Shown: positions 30,869-43,600, numbered from the stretch's first letter. The stretch: DNA of 64,000 bases from Fragilaria crotonensis (GCA_022925895.1 JAKSYS010000033.1:1-64000); one strand, 5' to 3'. Program-made: numbers and translations. The notes: generated by a model not told the origin, from the letters alone.

Positions 30869-31380
30869 GCTATCATTACTATACAAGAGCACGCCTTCCT
30901 TCTGAATAAAAATATCGATAAGAAAATTACTTGCAGTTTTATCATACTGTATCCTGTATCCACATCCTTTAAGCAAACCGATTTTTGTGCACGCGCATAC
31001 TTCCAGCAGGGTTTCAGAAAGTCGGTGAAATCCCGACGATGTCACACCTTCTGACCCCGGTACTAAACTTCCATATCCATGCTGAACCCATGCTGAAACC
31101 GTTTGCAGAGAGCAATGACATGGCCAACTTATCATGAAGATGCCCTTTTCAAGCTAAGAATTTGAGCTCAAATATTTTTGCGCACTAATGGATTTGCCTC
31201 GCCGCGCCAAGTATTTTGTTCGTAAGCTTCTACACAAGTTGTAAAATAAAATAAAACAAGAACTTATCATCGGGTTCTCACCGCGTGGTGACAATACGGC
31301 CTCCACTGTGCACCCACCCCGGTAGGCTATTCCCGCGAAGGCTTTGTGCCTGCATGATTGCTATCAGTTGTCAGTTCGTA
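30869..31380. other. non-coding
   Basis: No gene is seen. The word CTTATCATCGGGTT at about 31263-31276 matches 14 bases of the terminal repeat of the MITE at 14690-15359, so a relict end of a related element is possible. Confidence 0.35.
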
Positions 31381-32756
31381 CTAGTGTCTAAACGCCCGAA
31401 ATCTTTAATTAAAGATCGCTCACTGGTGAAATCTTTAATTAAAGATCAATTTCGACCCTTACTCAACTTCTTCATTTTTCGTTTTTGACAAAAATTAAGA
31501 CGGCCAAAGTGTTCTCCATTGAGTTAAACCCCGTGGGCCAAATGGGTGTTTCTTAGTTAGCGACAGTTCCTGGTTTATGTTTTAGAAAGGAAAACTAGAG
31601 CCCCTTTTTGGCGAGTTTTTGGGGGTCAAAAAATAACACGTTTTCAGTACATGCCTACGCACTCTACACAAGGTCAGATCGTTTGAGGCCTTATTTGCCG
31701 CATTCTTTTCATCATCGTCCACTCCAATTGACTCAAAACGGTCCGCAAGAAATGTCTTGGACGTTCTCTGAAGTGAAGGTATGCAACGGATGACTATCTC
31801 TAAGTTTCAATTCTTCGTGAGTTAGAGACTGCAAATGAAGGTGATGTGGAACAATATTTTTTTGGTACATGCCCTACGGAGGCTACGTAAGATCATTTCA
31901 TTTGAGACCTCAATCAACGCATCGAATTCATCATCTTCGCCCTGATGCATTGATTCAAATGGTGAGCAACACTTGTCATGGAAGTTCTCTTGAGAGTAGG
32001 TTTCCTATGGAGGCCAATCTCAAATGTTCATTCATTGCAGTGTTATGGCGCTGACATTGAGTGCAATGTTCGGTAATTTTGTCGAGCTCCAAATTACTTC
32101 GAATCCTGAGTTCTCACTACCTTTGCTCTGCTTAGACATGTCATGCTGACTTTGCCGCCAGCAGTCCCATCTGATGACGGAGAACATGATACTTGTGCTT
32201 CTGTTCAGACAGAGGTGAGGTTGCAATCATTGCTGGTTGCATGCATTGCGTGGTTGTCAATCAAGGAGCGAAGCACGAATGCAAAAGCTTGAGTTGGGGA
32301 TCCAAGCAGTGGGACTTTCTGTCGCTTGGGATCAAAGAGGAGGAAGCAGGGAATTGCTAGTGGACAGTGCCCTGCCTTCTTTGTCTGTCTTTCAGGCCAA
32401 CAATGCCAAGTCTGCCAGTTCTTCTTGTCAACATGGTCGTACTTCCTGTCCGATGAAAGCCTGTTTAGGACTGCACCACGAGAATGATGATTTTCTGGAA
32501 AGCTAGACTTTCATACACACCTAGCCTCCTGCCATGGTGAACAATCAATAGGTTCTAAATGTTACATTATGATCATTAGTGTAGATGTGTCAAGATATTG
32601 ATGACGGCAATCGGCCATTGTCAATGTCAAATTTCGTGTTGATGGTGGTATCGAACGTACATTGACCGTCTTGCAAAACGTACGAAAATGGCCATCTTTA
32701 AATAAAGACAGATTTGTCTTTAATTAAAGATACCCCCCCGGGCGTTTAGACACTAG
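31381..32756. mobile_element. 1.38-kb non-autonomous element with terminal inverted repeats
   Basis: 31381-31398 (CTAGTGTCTAAACGCCCG) is the exact reverse complement of 32739-32756. Because CTAG is its own complement it could be a 4-bp target duplication flanking a 14-bp repeat. Just inside both ends lies the palindrome ATCTTTAATTAAAGAT (twice at 31400-31446, and again near 32719-32732). The interior has only short frames and no recognisable protein. It is probably a DNA-transposon derivative mobilised in trans. The superfamily is unknown. Confidence 0.75.
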
Positions 32757-33959
32757 GAAAAAGCGAGACATAAGAGTTTGTGATTGTTTTGTAATTTTTT
32801 TGCAATAGACGTGCCCTCCTAAGCCATCTGCTGCAGTTCAATTTGGTGGTGTTTAGTTGGGTATCAAGATTTTGATCACACTGAAGATATGACCTTTTGA
32901 AATTTGTATGAATGTTTTTGCTCAGAATAACCCTAAAAAGAACAGGATTATGTGTAATTTGATCAGGTTTTGTGCTAAATAATAAGGTTTACTCCACTGT
33001 CTTCAAAATTATCAAGATCTAGGTTTCACAGCCAGGACAACAGCCTGCTGCCGAGGCTATCCTCAAAGGGGAGTATTCAAATAACGATCCGGACGACAAC
33101 GTGTCTCTCCTTCTCCAACATCTGAAACAAACGGAAAGAATTGCAGCAATGCCCTAAGGGGCGGGCTTTATATCAATAAATTATCATAAGGTATGGATAC
33201 TTTTAGATACGTCGGGAGTGATTTTTGTACGTCGGGAGGGACGTTTTTGTGCGTCGAGAGGATCCCACAGTATTGATTCCTACGTTGGACGCTCGATTTT
33301 GTACGTCGGGAGTTGACCAATCCAAGAATTCGGTACTTTCGAAATTGGCGCTTCCGACTGACTTTATTTCACAGGCACACAAACATCACGGCTCATCCAT
33401 AACAAACTCATCATTCTCATCATGCCATCATCAAGCACTCCTCCAATACAAATGGTTAACGGAATCATCAGTCCTGTTGTTGCGTCTTAGCATTAAACCT
33501 TCTACAGTACTTGAATGATTTGTCTTTGGCTGCCACTACTGCTTGGGAGTACAAGCAGCACTCCCTAAGGGGGCGGGGTTCAAACTAGATAAATATTCCT
33601 CAGATATAAATATTTTTACTTGATACCACAGGAGCTATTTTATTTAGAGAAAAGTACCACAGGAGCCAAATTTCTGCCATTGGAGCCGCTTTTCAAATAG
33701 GAAAATATACCATAGGAGCCACAGGACACCCCCGTAAGCTCCAGTAATGTTTAAATTTAAAAGTAACACATGGTCTGTGCTCTTGGAACATCACTGAATC
33801 ACCACTTTTACAAAACAAATCATCAAACTGATCGCACCATGACATCATCCCAACACATTCAATTGCATTGACCATCATCTTTCATCCATTCGAGAACTAT
33901 TTTCCTTCTCTCCATTTGGTCTTCGCTGCCTTCAAAGCAACAACTGTGCAACAGTTGAG
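32757..33959. other. non-coding with short repeated words
   Basis: No convincing gene. The word TACGTCGGGAG (with small variants) recurs four times between 33208 and 33313. ACCACAGGAGCC-like words recur between 33627 and 33725. Confidence 0.45.
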
Positions 33960-35020
33960 TTGGACAAGAGATGCATCTGCCGCCACTTGAAAAAACATGG
34001 CTTGGACAGTAGGGTTTCGACAGTCCGTTCTCTCCTTGAAGAATATAAAAAGGAACTACTTCATGCAAAGGCTTTGGGAAGTATCGATCCGTATCGGAGC
34101 GACAGCAAAACCTATGCTGGATTTTCTTGTGTGTGTGGTCAATCCTTTGTAAAGATTGGAAATGCAAATCGACACTGCAAGACTGTGGGTTGTGATTCTT
34201 CAAAACTACAGAAAGTTGATCTCATCAAGCTTTGCTGCGGCAGGTATGTGACTCATGCTAAAGTCACTTCATTTTCAACGAATCACCACACAATTCAAAA
34301 CAGCAATTTGATTATTGTGAGGCAAGAGCTGTGCTTTTCCTATTCTTCCAAAAAGGAAAACAGGATCATACGTACACACATATGTTTACACCCCTTATTC
34401 ATGGATGCGGTGGTGGCAAACAATTTGTCCAGAAGATAAAATCCGACTTTTCTTCGATCCATTCATCACCGTGCTCATCAACTGAGTTCTTGTTGGTTCA
34501 AATCCACAAGCATGCTGAGGATTGGCTCCTTAAGTTTGTGCAAAAAAATATATTGATGGTTCCTGACAATCTCCGCGCTGGACGTCAAACATTTGAAGGT
34601 GGTGAAATAGAAGAGATATCACATCGTTGTACCTACACAATGCAACACGATCCACGGAGTTTGCTTCCAGAGTTGAAAAAGCTTTTATCCTTTTCTTACA
34701 GACGAGGTCTCTTTGCATCGAGAGCTTTGACACAATCAATGCCTTTGCAGTGCCCTACTTTTTGAAGGACTTGTTGCTTGAAGTCCCTCAATTGGTGGCA
34801 TCTCTTCCCTGTTGCAGAGTTCTGTTTAATGTTTGCTTTCGAGTCTCAACCAATGGTTCAAAATCAACATGATCTCTTGTGACACAGTGTCCTCTGTCTT
34901 CTCAAAGATCTCATCAGTTCTGAAGGCAGCCGTTTCTCCGTTATCTGTTCATTTTCCAACCAGTCATTTACAATTTTTGGTCCTGCACTTATCAAATCAG
35001 TACGTGAATCACCAGTGATT
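33960..35020 (+). pseudogene. C2H2-like zinc-finger protein relic, unrecognised family
   Basis: Frames at 33960-34439, 34331-34765, about 34760-34870 and later segments follow one another in the plus direction, as in a gene with several indels. The first has ICRHLKKHGLD and a finger-like FSCVCGQSFVKIGNANRHCKTVGC. The next has HMFTPLIHGCGGGKQF, EFLLVQIHKHAEDWLL and ILMVPDNLRAG. The pattern suggests a mobile-element or lineage-specific gene with one N-terminal C2H2 finger. I do not recognise the rest and assign no function. Confidence 0.4.
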
Positions 35021-35502
35021 CACATTTTATCTCGATGGTTCGTCAAATTCGTGAAATGCATCATCGCATGCCTAAAAGGAGAAAGACAACACTTGATACG
35101 GTTGGCAACATTATGGTTGATCAATATTCTTTCTTATTTGATGACTGGTCTCGAATCGTCATCACAAGGTGGCGGTGGTTACTTGTAATTATTTTATTAC
35201 GTTTAGTGTATAGATTTGTAACTTTTTGTTACATTTTGTACACTAAAAGTGCACACGTATGTTATCTAGCACATTTATACCAAAAAAATATCAATTGCTA
35301 TTTTTGTAGTATCTGAAGCTTTTTATGTTAGACGGTTTGACATCTACGGTGTTCTTTATATGTTCCGTCATTGTTACAGTTTAAACATTCTTGTGTACGG
35401 CATTGCTGTTTTTCTGTTTATGCCGGTGACACCATTTTTGTGCACCTCCTTTTGTTGGTAACACCCGCACCGTAAAAAGCATACTGTTTGTTTCATTTCA
35501 TC

Positions 35503-38500
35503 ATGAGCTCTCGCGGTCAGCCAACTCGCGAAGGCTTTGCCTTTTCTCCAGAGAAGGATCAATGCACTTACTGTGGTCGTGTTGTTGTTGCCGGCCCGAT
35601 GGGCCTGTCGCGTCATCTAGCTAGAAACCCTGATTGTCAGTTAGAGTATTCAATGGAGCACAACGCATCTCGTTGTCAACAGTCACCAACTGGATTATTG
35701 CACGACACTGGTAATAGGCAATCTGATGATGTCTATATTCACACCAACAATGGGTTTTTAAATGGTTTCAATCCGTCACTTTCTGATGATCAAATTGCGC
35801 GTTGCCCTCGTGAAGAAGATTTTTCCATCAATGAGCCAGTCGATGACGATTTTGCAATTTCACATGACTATTCTTATGATGAGCACATCATTATTCCCCA
35901 TGCCGAATGTGTTGTTCCCGAATCTTTCAACCTTCCTACTGTCGAATGTCCACCCATCGTGCCTGCTCTTCCAGCGTGTCAGCTAACCCAACCTGCAACC
36001 AATCTTGGCGCTGATGGTTGTGCAGACACTTCAATCCTTGATGCATACGTCGCTCGTTCCGATCTCTCAATGATGGTCTCTCTCTTTCTTTGTTCTCTGT
36101 TGAGGAAAAGGTTCAGGTGGACTTACTACAAACTCTCAAGAGACTTCGTGCTCCAATGATTGCCTATGACGAGATAATGAGGTGGGCTGTCAGGTCTTCT
36201 TTACAAGGACACATATTTCGTGATGTTCCACTTAGTTCACGAAAGACTGTTGTAGAAAAGCTCAAAGTTCGCGTGGATCTTGACTCTCTGCGCCCTGTCG
36301 TAAAGGAATTGTATCTTCCATATTCCAAGCGTTTTGTTGAGGTTGTGTACTTCAGTGCACACGCCATCTTTGGCTCATTTCTTTCCTGCTCTGAACTCAA
36401 CCAAGACCAGAATTACATATTCAACGACGAAAACAATCCGAACTGCAATCCTTTTGCAAAACCCAACGGTGCCATGATTTCAGATATCAACACAGGCAGG
36501 TGCTACCTCCGTACTTATGATCAATTAGTAAAGAACCCGAAGACATGCTACTTCCCTGCATTTTAGCAATTGACAAGACAACCTGTGACATTGTGGCGGA
36601 GGTTTGTCACTGGAACCCATTGTCATATCCTATGGATTGATGAAGCGACATACGCAAAACGCCACTGGCGATGCGTGTTCTCGGTTTTATCAATACCTCC
36701 CAATCCACCAGCGAAATTCGGCACCTGTAAATCGACCTGTTCCTGTGGGCACAGAACCTTCCCTCTAGTTATAAAACTAGAGATGTGTCGGCTGCTACTT
36801 GGCGCTTAAACGAGTACCATATGCAGATTGACTTCATTCTTCGTGAATCTGGATACCTTGATCTCCAGCATTCAGGGCTGAAATGGAACCTTCAATTTCG
36901 AGGCAAAACCTATCCTGTCATCCTCCAACCTTTCATTCCCTTCATAATTGGAGATACTGAAGGTCATGATAGTCTCTGCGGTCATTTCAAGTCTCGCACC
37001 GATAACGTTGCCCAGCTCTGCCGATCCTGCAGTGCCCTACTATGCTTTGTGGGTATTCGAAGTCTCGCGATTTGCCCTTCGTCGACCCCATCATCAACAA
37101 GCTTGTCCGGGACCAGGACATCCCGCACTTAAGTCAATGTCTCAGCATTATCTGAAGAATGCTTTTGATAATGTACGATTTGGTCTTCACAATGATCGCG
37201 GCATATTTGGCGCTTGTCCAGGAGAGATCTTGCACTTAATTCTTATCGGGTGGTTCAGGAATGTCATTGACTCATTCTTCATTCAGATTGGGAAGGAGAG
37301 CCTCAAAGCTCAACTGTACGACACACTTCTGCATGACATTAACAAATGCCTTGGGCGGCAAAGTGATCGTGATGTTCCATCTACAAGCACTCAGAAAGGG
37401 TTTTCCAGCACCGCCAACATTCCTGGTCATGAGTACACTGGTTGTTTGTTTGTCATGCTTATCTCATTTTACTTCTCGCTTTCAGGAGATATTTGAAGTG
37501 CTCGCGCATCAAAGAAACAAGATGCACATGACAAAGCATTATCCAACCCTGCTTGGGTGAATGATTGGAAGACTCTCCTTAGTTCCTACTGGAATGGCAT
37601 ATGTGGTTGAAGCAACCAGAGATTCGTCGCACCTCTGTAGCTAAATCAGTGTACGCCACATCACGCCTGATGCGATTCCTCAAGTTCGTTGCCCCTCGTC
37701 TGTCAGGGGGTATGTTGAACAACACCATAAAGACCCATCTTGTTCTTCACATCCACGATGATGTTCTAAATTTTGGCGTCCCCGAAGTCATGAATAGTTC
37801 TTATTCTGAATCTGGTCACATAACCATCTGCAAGGACACCACTCGAAACACGCAGAAGCGTTCGCAAACGTTCACTTTGCAGGCTGCCATGCGTTACGTG
37901 GAAAATCTTGCAATAGCTCGCAGCTTCTCAGCAATCCACAATAGCACTGGTTGTGCCAAATCTCCATTGGAATCCATTCCTGCTTGCAAGCTCGCTGGGA
38001 AGTTGTTTGTCATTTCGAAGGATGTCAATGGCAACCCTTATTGCCGTCAACCGCGCTGCAGTAACAAAGCACGCGACTCTCTCGCAGATGCGTTTCCTTT
38101 GGATGCTCATGTATTTGAGACTGTTGCAGCGTACTGTCTTCCAAATGTTGATCCCCAAATTGTGTACTGTTACACTGAGTATCATCCCAAGTCGGGAGGT
38201 CAGCTGTATCGTGCGCACCCAAACTATCATGGGAATGGGAAACCATGGTTCGATCATTTATTTGTCCAGTGGCGAGGAGAGGCTGGCAAGGTATTGTTAC
38301 ATCCAGCTCGCGTCCATGTTTTCATTGACTTACACAACGTCCTCCCACGTTCCATCATCACATTTCCCGAGTCAGAGCAAGTTGGTTATTTCACAAAACC
38401 AGGCTTTTATGCTGTCATTGAGTCTTACGATCCTGTCGAAGAGCCTTTTCCCAATGCTAAGGTCAATCCTAACGAGAAGTTGATGGATGCGGATTTCGAT

Positions 38501-38959
38501 TTCTCAGTTTTCCGTAAATTCCGTCTAACGCTTCTTCGCAAGAGCAGCAAGCCCAAGCTGTTCTTAGTCAATGTTGATTCCATTGTGGGTCCTACCGTTG
38601 CAATTCCTGATGCCTTTGGCGATACCCCCATCCAAGTTAGCGGCCCATCCATTCCCAACATAGATTACATATTCTTGACGTTCCGCCAACATGAATGGGC
38701 ACAGACATGGGAGTCGTTCATCATGCAGCAAGATCTTCGAGTCAATGGCCCCGGTGGGTACGAATCAAACGATAGCGACTACGATGAAGAGGGAGGTGAT
38801 CCAGTCTTCATAAATGCCAATGCCAATGATGATAACGTCATTTCCGCAGAAAGAGTTAAGAGGAAAGGAAGCACTGGGGCAAAAATGGCAGCCGCAAAGT
38901 TGGTAAATGCAGCACCAGGACCAGTAAGAATAAGAGGCAGAAACGGAAGTAGTTGTTGA
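35503..38959 (+). pseudogene. Plavaka/CMC-like DDE transposase, many frameshifts
   Basis: The start is the ATG at 35503. The first frame carries a finger CTYCGRVVVAGPMGLSRHLARNPDC near residue 25. Successive frames then carry ELYLPYSKRFVEVVYFSAHA, FAKPNGAMISDINTGRCYLRTY, and the likely first catalytic Asp in ILAIDKTTCD. Next are KTPLAMRVLGFIN, FIPFIIGDTEGHDSLCGHF (likely second Asp), a CRSC pair, and GACPGEILHLILIGWFRNVID (likely Glu). The last frame (37601-38959, 452 residues) has ends rich in Asp and Lys. I recognise the order from Plavaka-type CMC transposases. At least six shifts make this copy inactive. A minus-strand gene at 39409-41759 faces its 3' end. Confidence 0.55.
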
Positions 38960-39408
38960 ATACTACTTCACAATGTAACCTTACAGTTGTTCAGCGACGA
39001 AGCACCACCACCAAGAACACGAGACTTAATAAGTAGGTGGTGTTGGACACACCACAAAACCAGGTTTCTATGCTGTCGCTCATGGTGTAGTCCTTTGGTC
39101 TTGTTCTCAAAATGAGGAAAAAGACAAACCAGAAGATGAATGCCAATACTTATGTTTTCCTGTTGACAATGAAACCGACCTTTCTTGGAATGGTGGGCAA
39201 CTCAGTTGCTTGGAATTCAGACGCAAACGCTACATTGCTTTTGGAGAGCGTGTCTTGCCAAATGCCCCTATCAACAATCCGTTCACCGACAAGGTCTGCT
39301 CTGATTCCCTCATCGACACTAGAATCGCTGTCGTTACCATCTTCATCGTCTGTTCCGTCATCAGAATCGCCACCTAAGGGAACTGACCCATCATCAGAAA
39401 CAGAATTG
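38960..39408. other. gap between two convergent genes
   Basis: This is the shared 3' region of the transposase and the facing oxygenase-like gene. It is Ser-codon-rich low complexity around 39300-39410 on both strands. I see no gene. Confidence 0.4.
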
Positions 39409-41759
39409 TCAAGAGTGCTGGGGAGATGACGCAGACGTACTGTCATTCTGCACTACCTTACTTCTCTGAAGAATCCGTTTGTGTTTTCGGATTTTTCGAT
39501 CCATTCCAAAGGTAACGATTGAAGACTTTGCTGCAAAAAAGGTCCCATAAACATGGCAATTTTTCTCTCGCTGCATCATTGATGTACAGTGACGTATCAG
39601 TCGCCCATCCCAACTGATGAGAACTCCATGAGTGAGACGAATTGCCATCCCATTGTAAACTTTACCAGTTCCACTCTTTTTTCCAAACACGTTAGGCAAA
39701 ACAAAGTACCATTCCTTAGTTGAACCAGGGTTATCTTCCGTCCAAATACTAAAACCTTGTGAAGCGTCGTTCACATCATAATGAGAGGAATTTGACAGAT
39801 CAACGCTGACATCCATGGAGTGGGAAACACGCCCGTAGCAACCATCGCCCGCCATCCCCATTGTCGGGAGGATGTCTGAATCATCCTCGATATCCTGCAT
39901 GACACGAAGGACACCTGGGATAGTGATTGCTGCCAATTGAGCGGATGCCCAGACCGCCCGCGCCAATGCTGGCTGCTCCCAATCAGCTGAGGAAGTAACG
40001 TACTGAGTTCGCCGCCGCTTGTCAAGGTGGATACGAGTCCCGATAGCGTACATACGGCCTAAATCACCATGACCACTACGCACGACAGCACCCTTGTTCG
40101 GCGACTTGAGGAGACTTGCTGCATGATTGTGGATCATGCACAGTAAACGTTGGGAAGCTGGGCCGATATGTGGTAGGTATCTGACCTGCACTAAAGAATC
40201 CCTAACAAGGGCTACCTTGTCGGCACGATCTGGATGGACAATGTGCACAGAAACGTTGACATCGGTATCGCCACAGACCGCGGGATCAATGACCCAAACA
40301 GAATTGGGATCGATGTGTTTATGCAGAAAACCTGCAACATAGTGGCGACAACCCCTCCTGGCTGTTGTCCGTTTATGTAGCCGTGAATGAACGCTCTGAC
40401 GCTCATCCACAGTCCAATCATGAGAACGATCCACACCATGAATGAAATCAGGAGGCAGACGTGGAGCATCTTCATCGACGCATTGATGAACCTCGTAAAC
40501 AGTCTTGTTTTGAGACCTGTCAAAAGAGGCAACAACGGCTTTCCCAATTTGACAGGAATCACAAATGCATTGGATTGGCGCGAAACTTTCCACTTCCAGA
40601 TGCATTCTGGGTTGCCGTCCCACAATCGTGTAACATAACCACCGTGGGAAAAACGGTTGTCGCGGCTGCCATTCTTGACAATGCGTAGCCAGTTAATGTC
40701 CATGGGAACATGAGCATTCGCAACACCGACGTACTCCTTCCTGCGCTCACGGTGACAATAGAACATGCCAGCCTCTGGAAGTAACGCAAGGAAGGCACGA
40801 AGCAAGTATCATGCTTTTCACCCTTCAGCATGTCGTCGTCAATCTTCATCTTGACGGAAAGTCGACCGTGGCCTTCGTCGATGTCAAAACGAGCTATCTT
40901 TTTTGCTGCGAGCCAAAACAGCATCCATCACCACAATCTCAAGGATATGAGGCACGTCAATAGCGTGTTGCTGGAAGCGATCACTGTTCATGTGATCACA
41001 CCTTTCAAAGAAACATTGTCGTAGCCAAAAATATCCATGAATGCTACATGAATATTGGCAACAAATGTCCTGCCAATCTTTGCACCTAATGGAATTACAC
41101 TTGGTAGCACAGTCGGGTGACTGAGATGATCCCTTTCATGAAACTTGGCCTGATGACAGGTCAGACTTTTAACAAAGGACTCCGATAAATGCCTGGGTAT
41201 GCACTTTGCCAGAACACTACCAGCCTGATTCCGGCTGCACCAATAATCGCGACGGTACGTCGGATGACGAGATATTGCTGAATAAACACGCGGATTCATA
41301 TACCCAGCAATGATTTTGCGGGCCAACTCGCCTGGAAATGTACGTCCGCCAACAACGTTGACAACATTATATCGACGCCGTTGCACTGAAGCAGCAGTCA
41401 CACCAGGTTTGGTATTGCCCTTCTGCGTTTGCACACGAGGAGGACGGAAAACTTGATGCAAGTTGCAGAATGAGCAGAAGTGGCAGCTTCATTTCTGGGA
41501 ATGTACTTGGGTTTGCGAGATAAAGGACGTGACTCCTCCGTACCATCAGGGACCTTTGCCTCGAAATGAATCGGGACAACCTCCTCAGTTCGTGTCTTCG
41601 ATAAACAATTGCGCTGGCAAACGGACGGAGGAACTTGTCGATAACCACGGCGGATGAGGCGCTGCAATTCTCATGAGAACACGACGTCGTGCCGCCGTCA
41701 ATTGCCTTCTTGAGCGTGTCGTCCATGTCTGCAGCGTGTCCAATGGAATTGTGTCTCAC
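39409..41759 (-). pseudogene. transposon-associated 2OG-Fe(II) (TET/JBP-like) protein
   Basis: The C-terminal frame (40623-39409, 404 residues) is intact. It contains a Cys cluster CICDSC, then GDGCYGRVSHSMDVSVDL and SSHYDVNDASQGFSIWTED with a HxD triad start. It continues with WYFVLPNVFG, MAIRLTHGVLISWDGRLIRHCTS with a distal His, and HVYGTFFAAKS. The layout fits a double-stranded beta-helix 2OG-Fe(II) dioxygenase, and the tail looks closest to TET/JBP-type domains. Upstream pieces (40805-40640, 41461-40988, 41759-41367) continue it in other frames, so the full protein was near 780 residues. It faces the Plavaka-like transposase tail to tail. Family membership is inferred from motifs only. 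A DNA-base-oxidising role is speculation. Confidence 0.45.
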
Positions 41760-41825
41760 TTACTGTCAATACCGTCAAAATGAAATCCCTCTAACAGTGG
41801 CTAGGTTTGCCAAATCAAAGCAATC

Positions 41826-42600
41826 TGGCTTCGGACTTCTTACTACTAGTTATTGAACTTGACGTCCCAGCCAATCAAGAAGTCAATGTCGTTGTCGTCG
41901 TGCTGATTCCTTCACGTGTAGTAGAAGTTGGCGTTGCAATACAAAGTCGACGTCACGATCGCCGTTCAGTACTTGTTCAATATAGTCAGTACGTTATCAA
42001 AATCAACTTCACTATCACAAATCTCGCCGCAACAGTGGATACGTACTGGATGGTACCCTATCACACAATTGCAGCAGAAGAAATGGATGGTAAAAATCCA
42101 AGTCGACGTCCGTATCGAACAATATCGTCGAAGTCTAAAGCGGAGATCGGGCTTCGGACTTTTTACTTCTCGCTATCAAATTGGACTTCTTTCTTCTCGC
42201 TATCAAATTAAACGTCCCAGCCAGTCAATCAAAAAGTCAATGCTGTTGTCGTCGCGCCGATCCCTTCACGTGTACTAGAAGTTGGCGTTGCAATCCAAAG
42301 TCAATGTCACAATCGCCGTTCAGTACTTGTTCGATAGTCAGTATGTTATCAAAATCAACTTCACTATCACAAGTCTCGCCGCAACAGTGGATACGTACTG
42401 GATGGTACCCTATCACACAATAGCAGCAGAAGAAATGGAAGTAAATCAAGTCGACGTCCGTATTAAACAATATCGTCGAAGTCTAAAACGGTGATCGAGC
42501 TTCGGACTTCTATCTTCTCGCTATCAAATTTGACGTCAGCCAACAAAAAAATCAACACTTTGATTGTGAACACGTACTGGATGGTACCCTGTTACACAAT
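41826..42600. repeat. tandem repeat, ~340-bp unit, two copies plus a fragment
   Basis: The sequence from CTTCGGACTTC through GTCGAAGTCTAAA recurs with substitutions and small indels. Unit one is about 41826-42160 and unit two about 42180-42510. A third fragment repeats only ACGTACTGGATGGTACCCT (42569-42587). The open frames that run through it repeat the same peptide (NLAATVDTYWMVPYHT) and are likely not genes. Confidence 0.75.
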
Positions 42601-42895
42601 CAAAGATGATTGATATAAAAATGAAGAAGCTTGGGAAGGCAGGATGGAGACAATCAAGTTTCAATCAGGACTTGTACAACAAATTATGGAAGGAGCACAA
42701 AACTGCGGGAAAGTACATCAAAGCAACGTGGAAAAACTCCAGTACTATCATAAGAACAGGAATTGCACTTAGGAGTCGTCGCAAGACTTGGACATGGGAC
42801 TACAATTTTGGGGTAAAGCACATGCATTACACCGTAATTGATGCAATCTTAATAGTATCTGCAACATATACCGGTATTAAATACACATAGTATAC

Positions 42896-43600
42896 GGAGC
42901 ATAATAAGTTAGTGAATATAGTACGTGTAGCACTACTGTAATGCACATACGTAGTACTTAATGAGTATGACGCATGTACTAGAACATGCGTTACACAACG
43001 GCAAACTAATTTAGTAAGTGTAGCACTACTGTCGTATACATACCAAGTATTTAACTAAGATGACGCGTGTACTAGAACACGCGTTACGCAACGGCAAACT
43101 GCTACCGGCGTAGTCGTGCAATAATCGGAGTCTACTTAAAAGGAGACATGTCACGTGCACTATATAGTAAGTAAATAGTACGTTTCAGTGTAACATAATT
43201 GTTACAAATCAAAACCAGACACAGTACAACGTTAAGGGGACACATATGCGGAGCATAATAAGTTAGTGAATATAGTACGTGTAGCACTACTGTAATGCAC
43301 ATACCTAGTACTTAATGAGTATGACGCGTGTACTAGAACATGCGTTACACAACGGCAAACTAATTTAGTAAGTGTAGCACTACTGTCGTATACATACCAA
43401 GTATTTAACTAGGATGACGCGTGTACTAGTACACGCGTTACGCAACGGCAAACTGCTACCGGCGTAGTCGTGCAATAATCGGAGTATACTTAAAAGGAGA
43501 CGTGTCACGTGTACTATATAGTAAGTAAATAGTACGTTTCAGTGTAACATAATTGTTACGAATCAAAACCAGACACAGTACAACGTTAAGGGGAATTCAA
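42896..43600. repeat. tandem repeat, 354-bp unit, two copies with palindromes
   Basis: 42896-43249 and 43250-43600 are direct copies starting GGAGCATAATAAGTTAG. Each unit holds two diverged subrepeats that begin GTGTAGCACTACTG and end in a palindrome followed by CAACGGCAAAC. Part of the unit end (ACGTAGAC...TTTTGAATCAACATTACAT) recurs a third time at 43750-43782. Confidence 0.8.
43417..43438. repeat. perfect 22-bp palindrome
   Basis: ACGCGTGTAC TA GTACACGCGT is fully self-complementary. The matching site in the first tandem unit (43063-43084) has one mismatch, and two weaker relatives (GCATGTAC...) lie in the other subrepeats. Confidence 0.85.

Noticed and set aside
41826-42510. open frames through the tandem repeats as genes
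   Set aside because: They repeat the same peptide because the DNA is tandemly repeated, and they have no domain.
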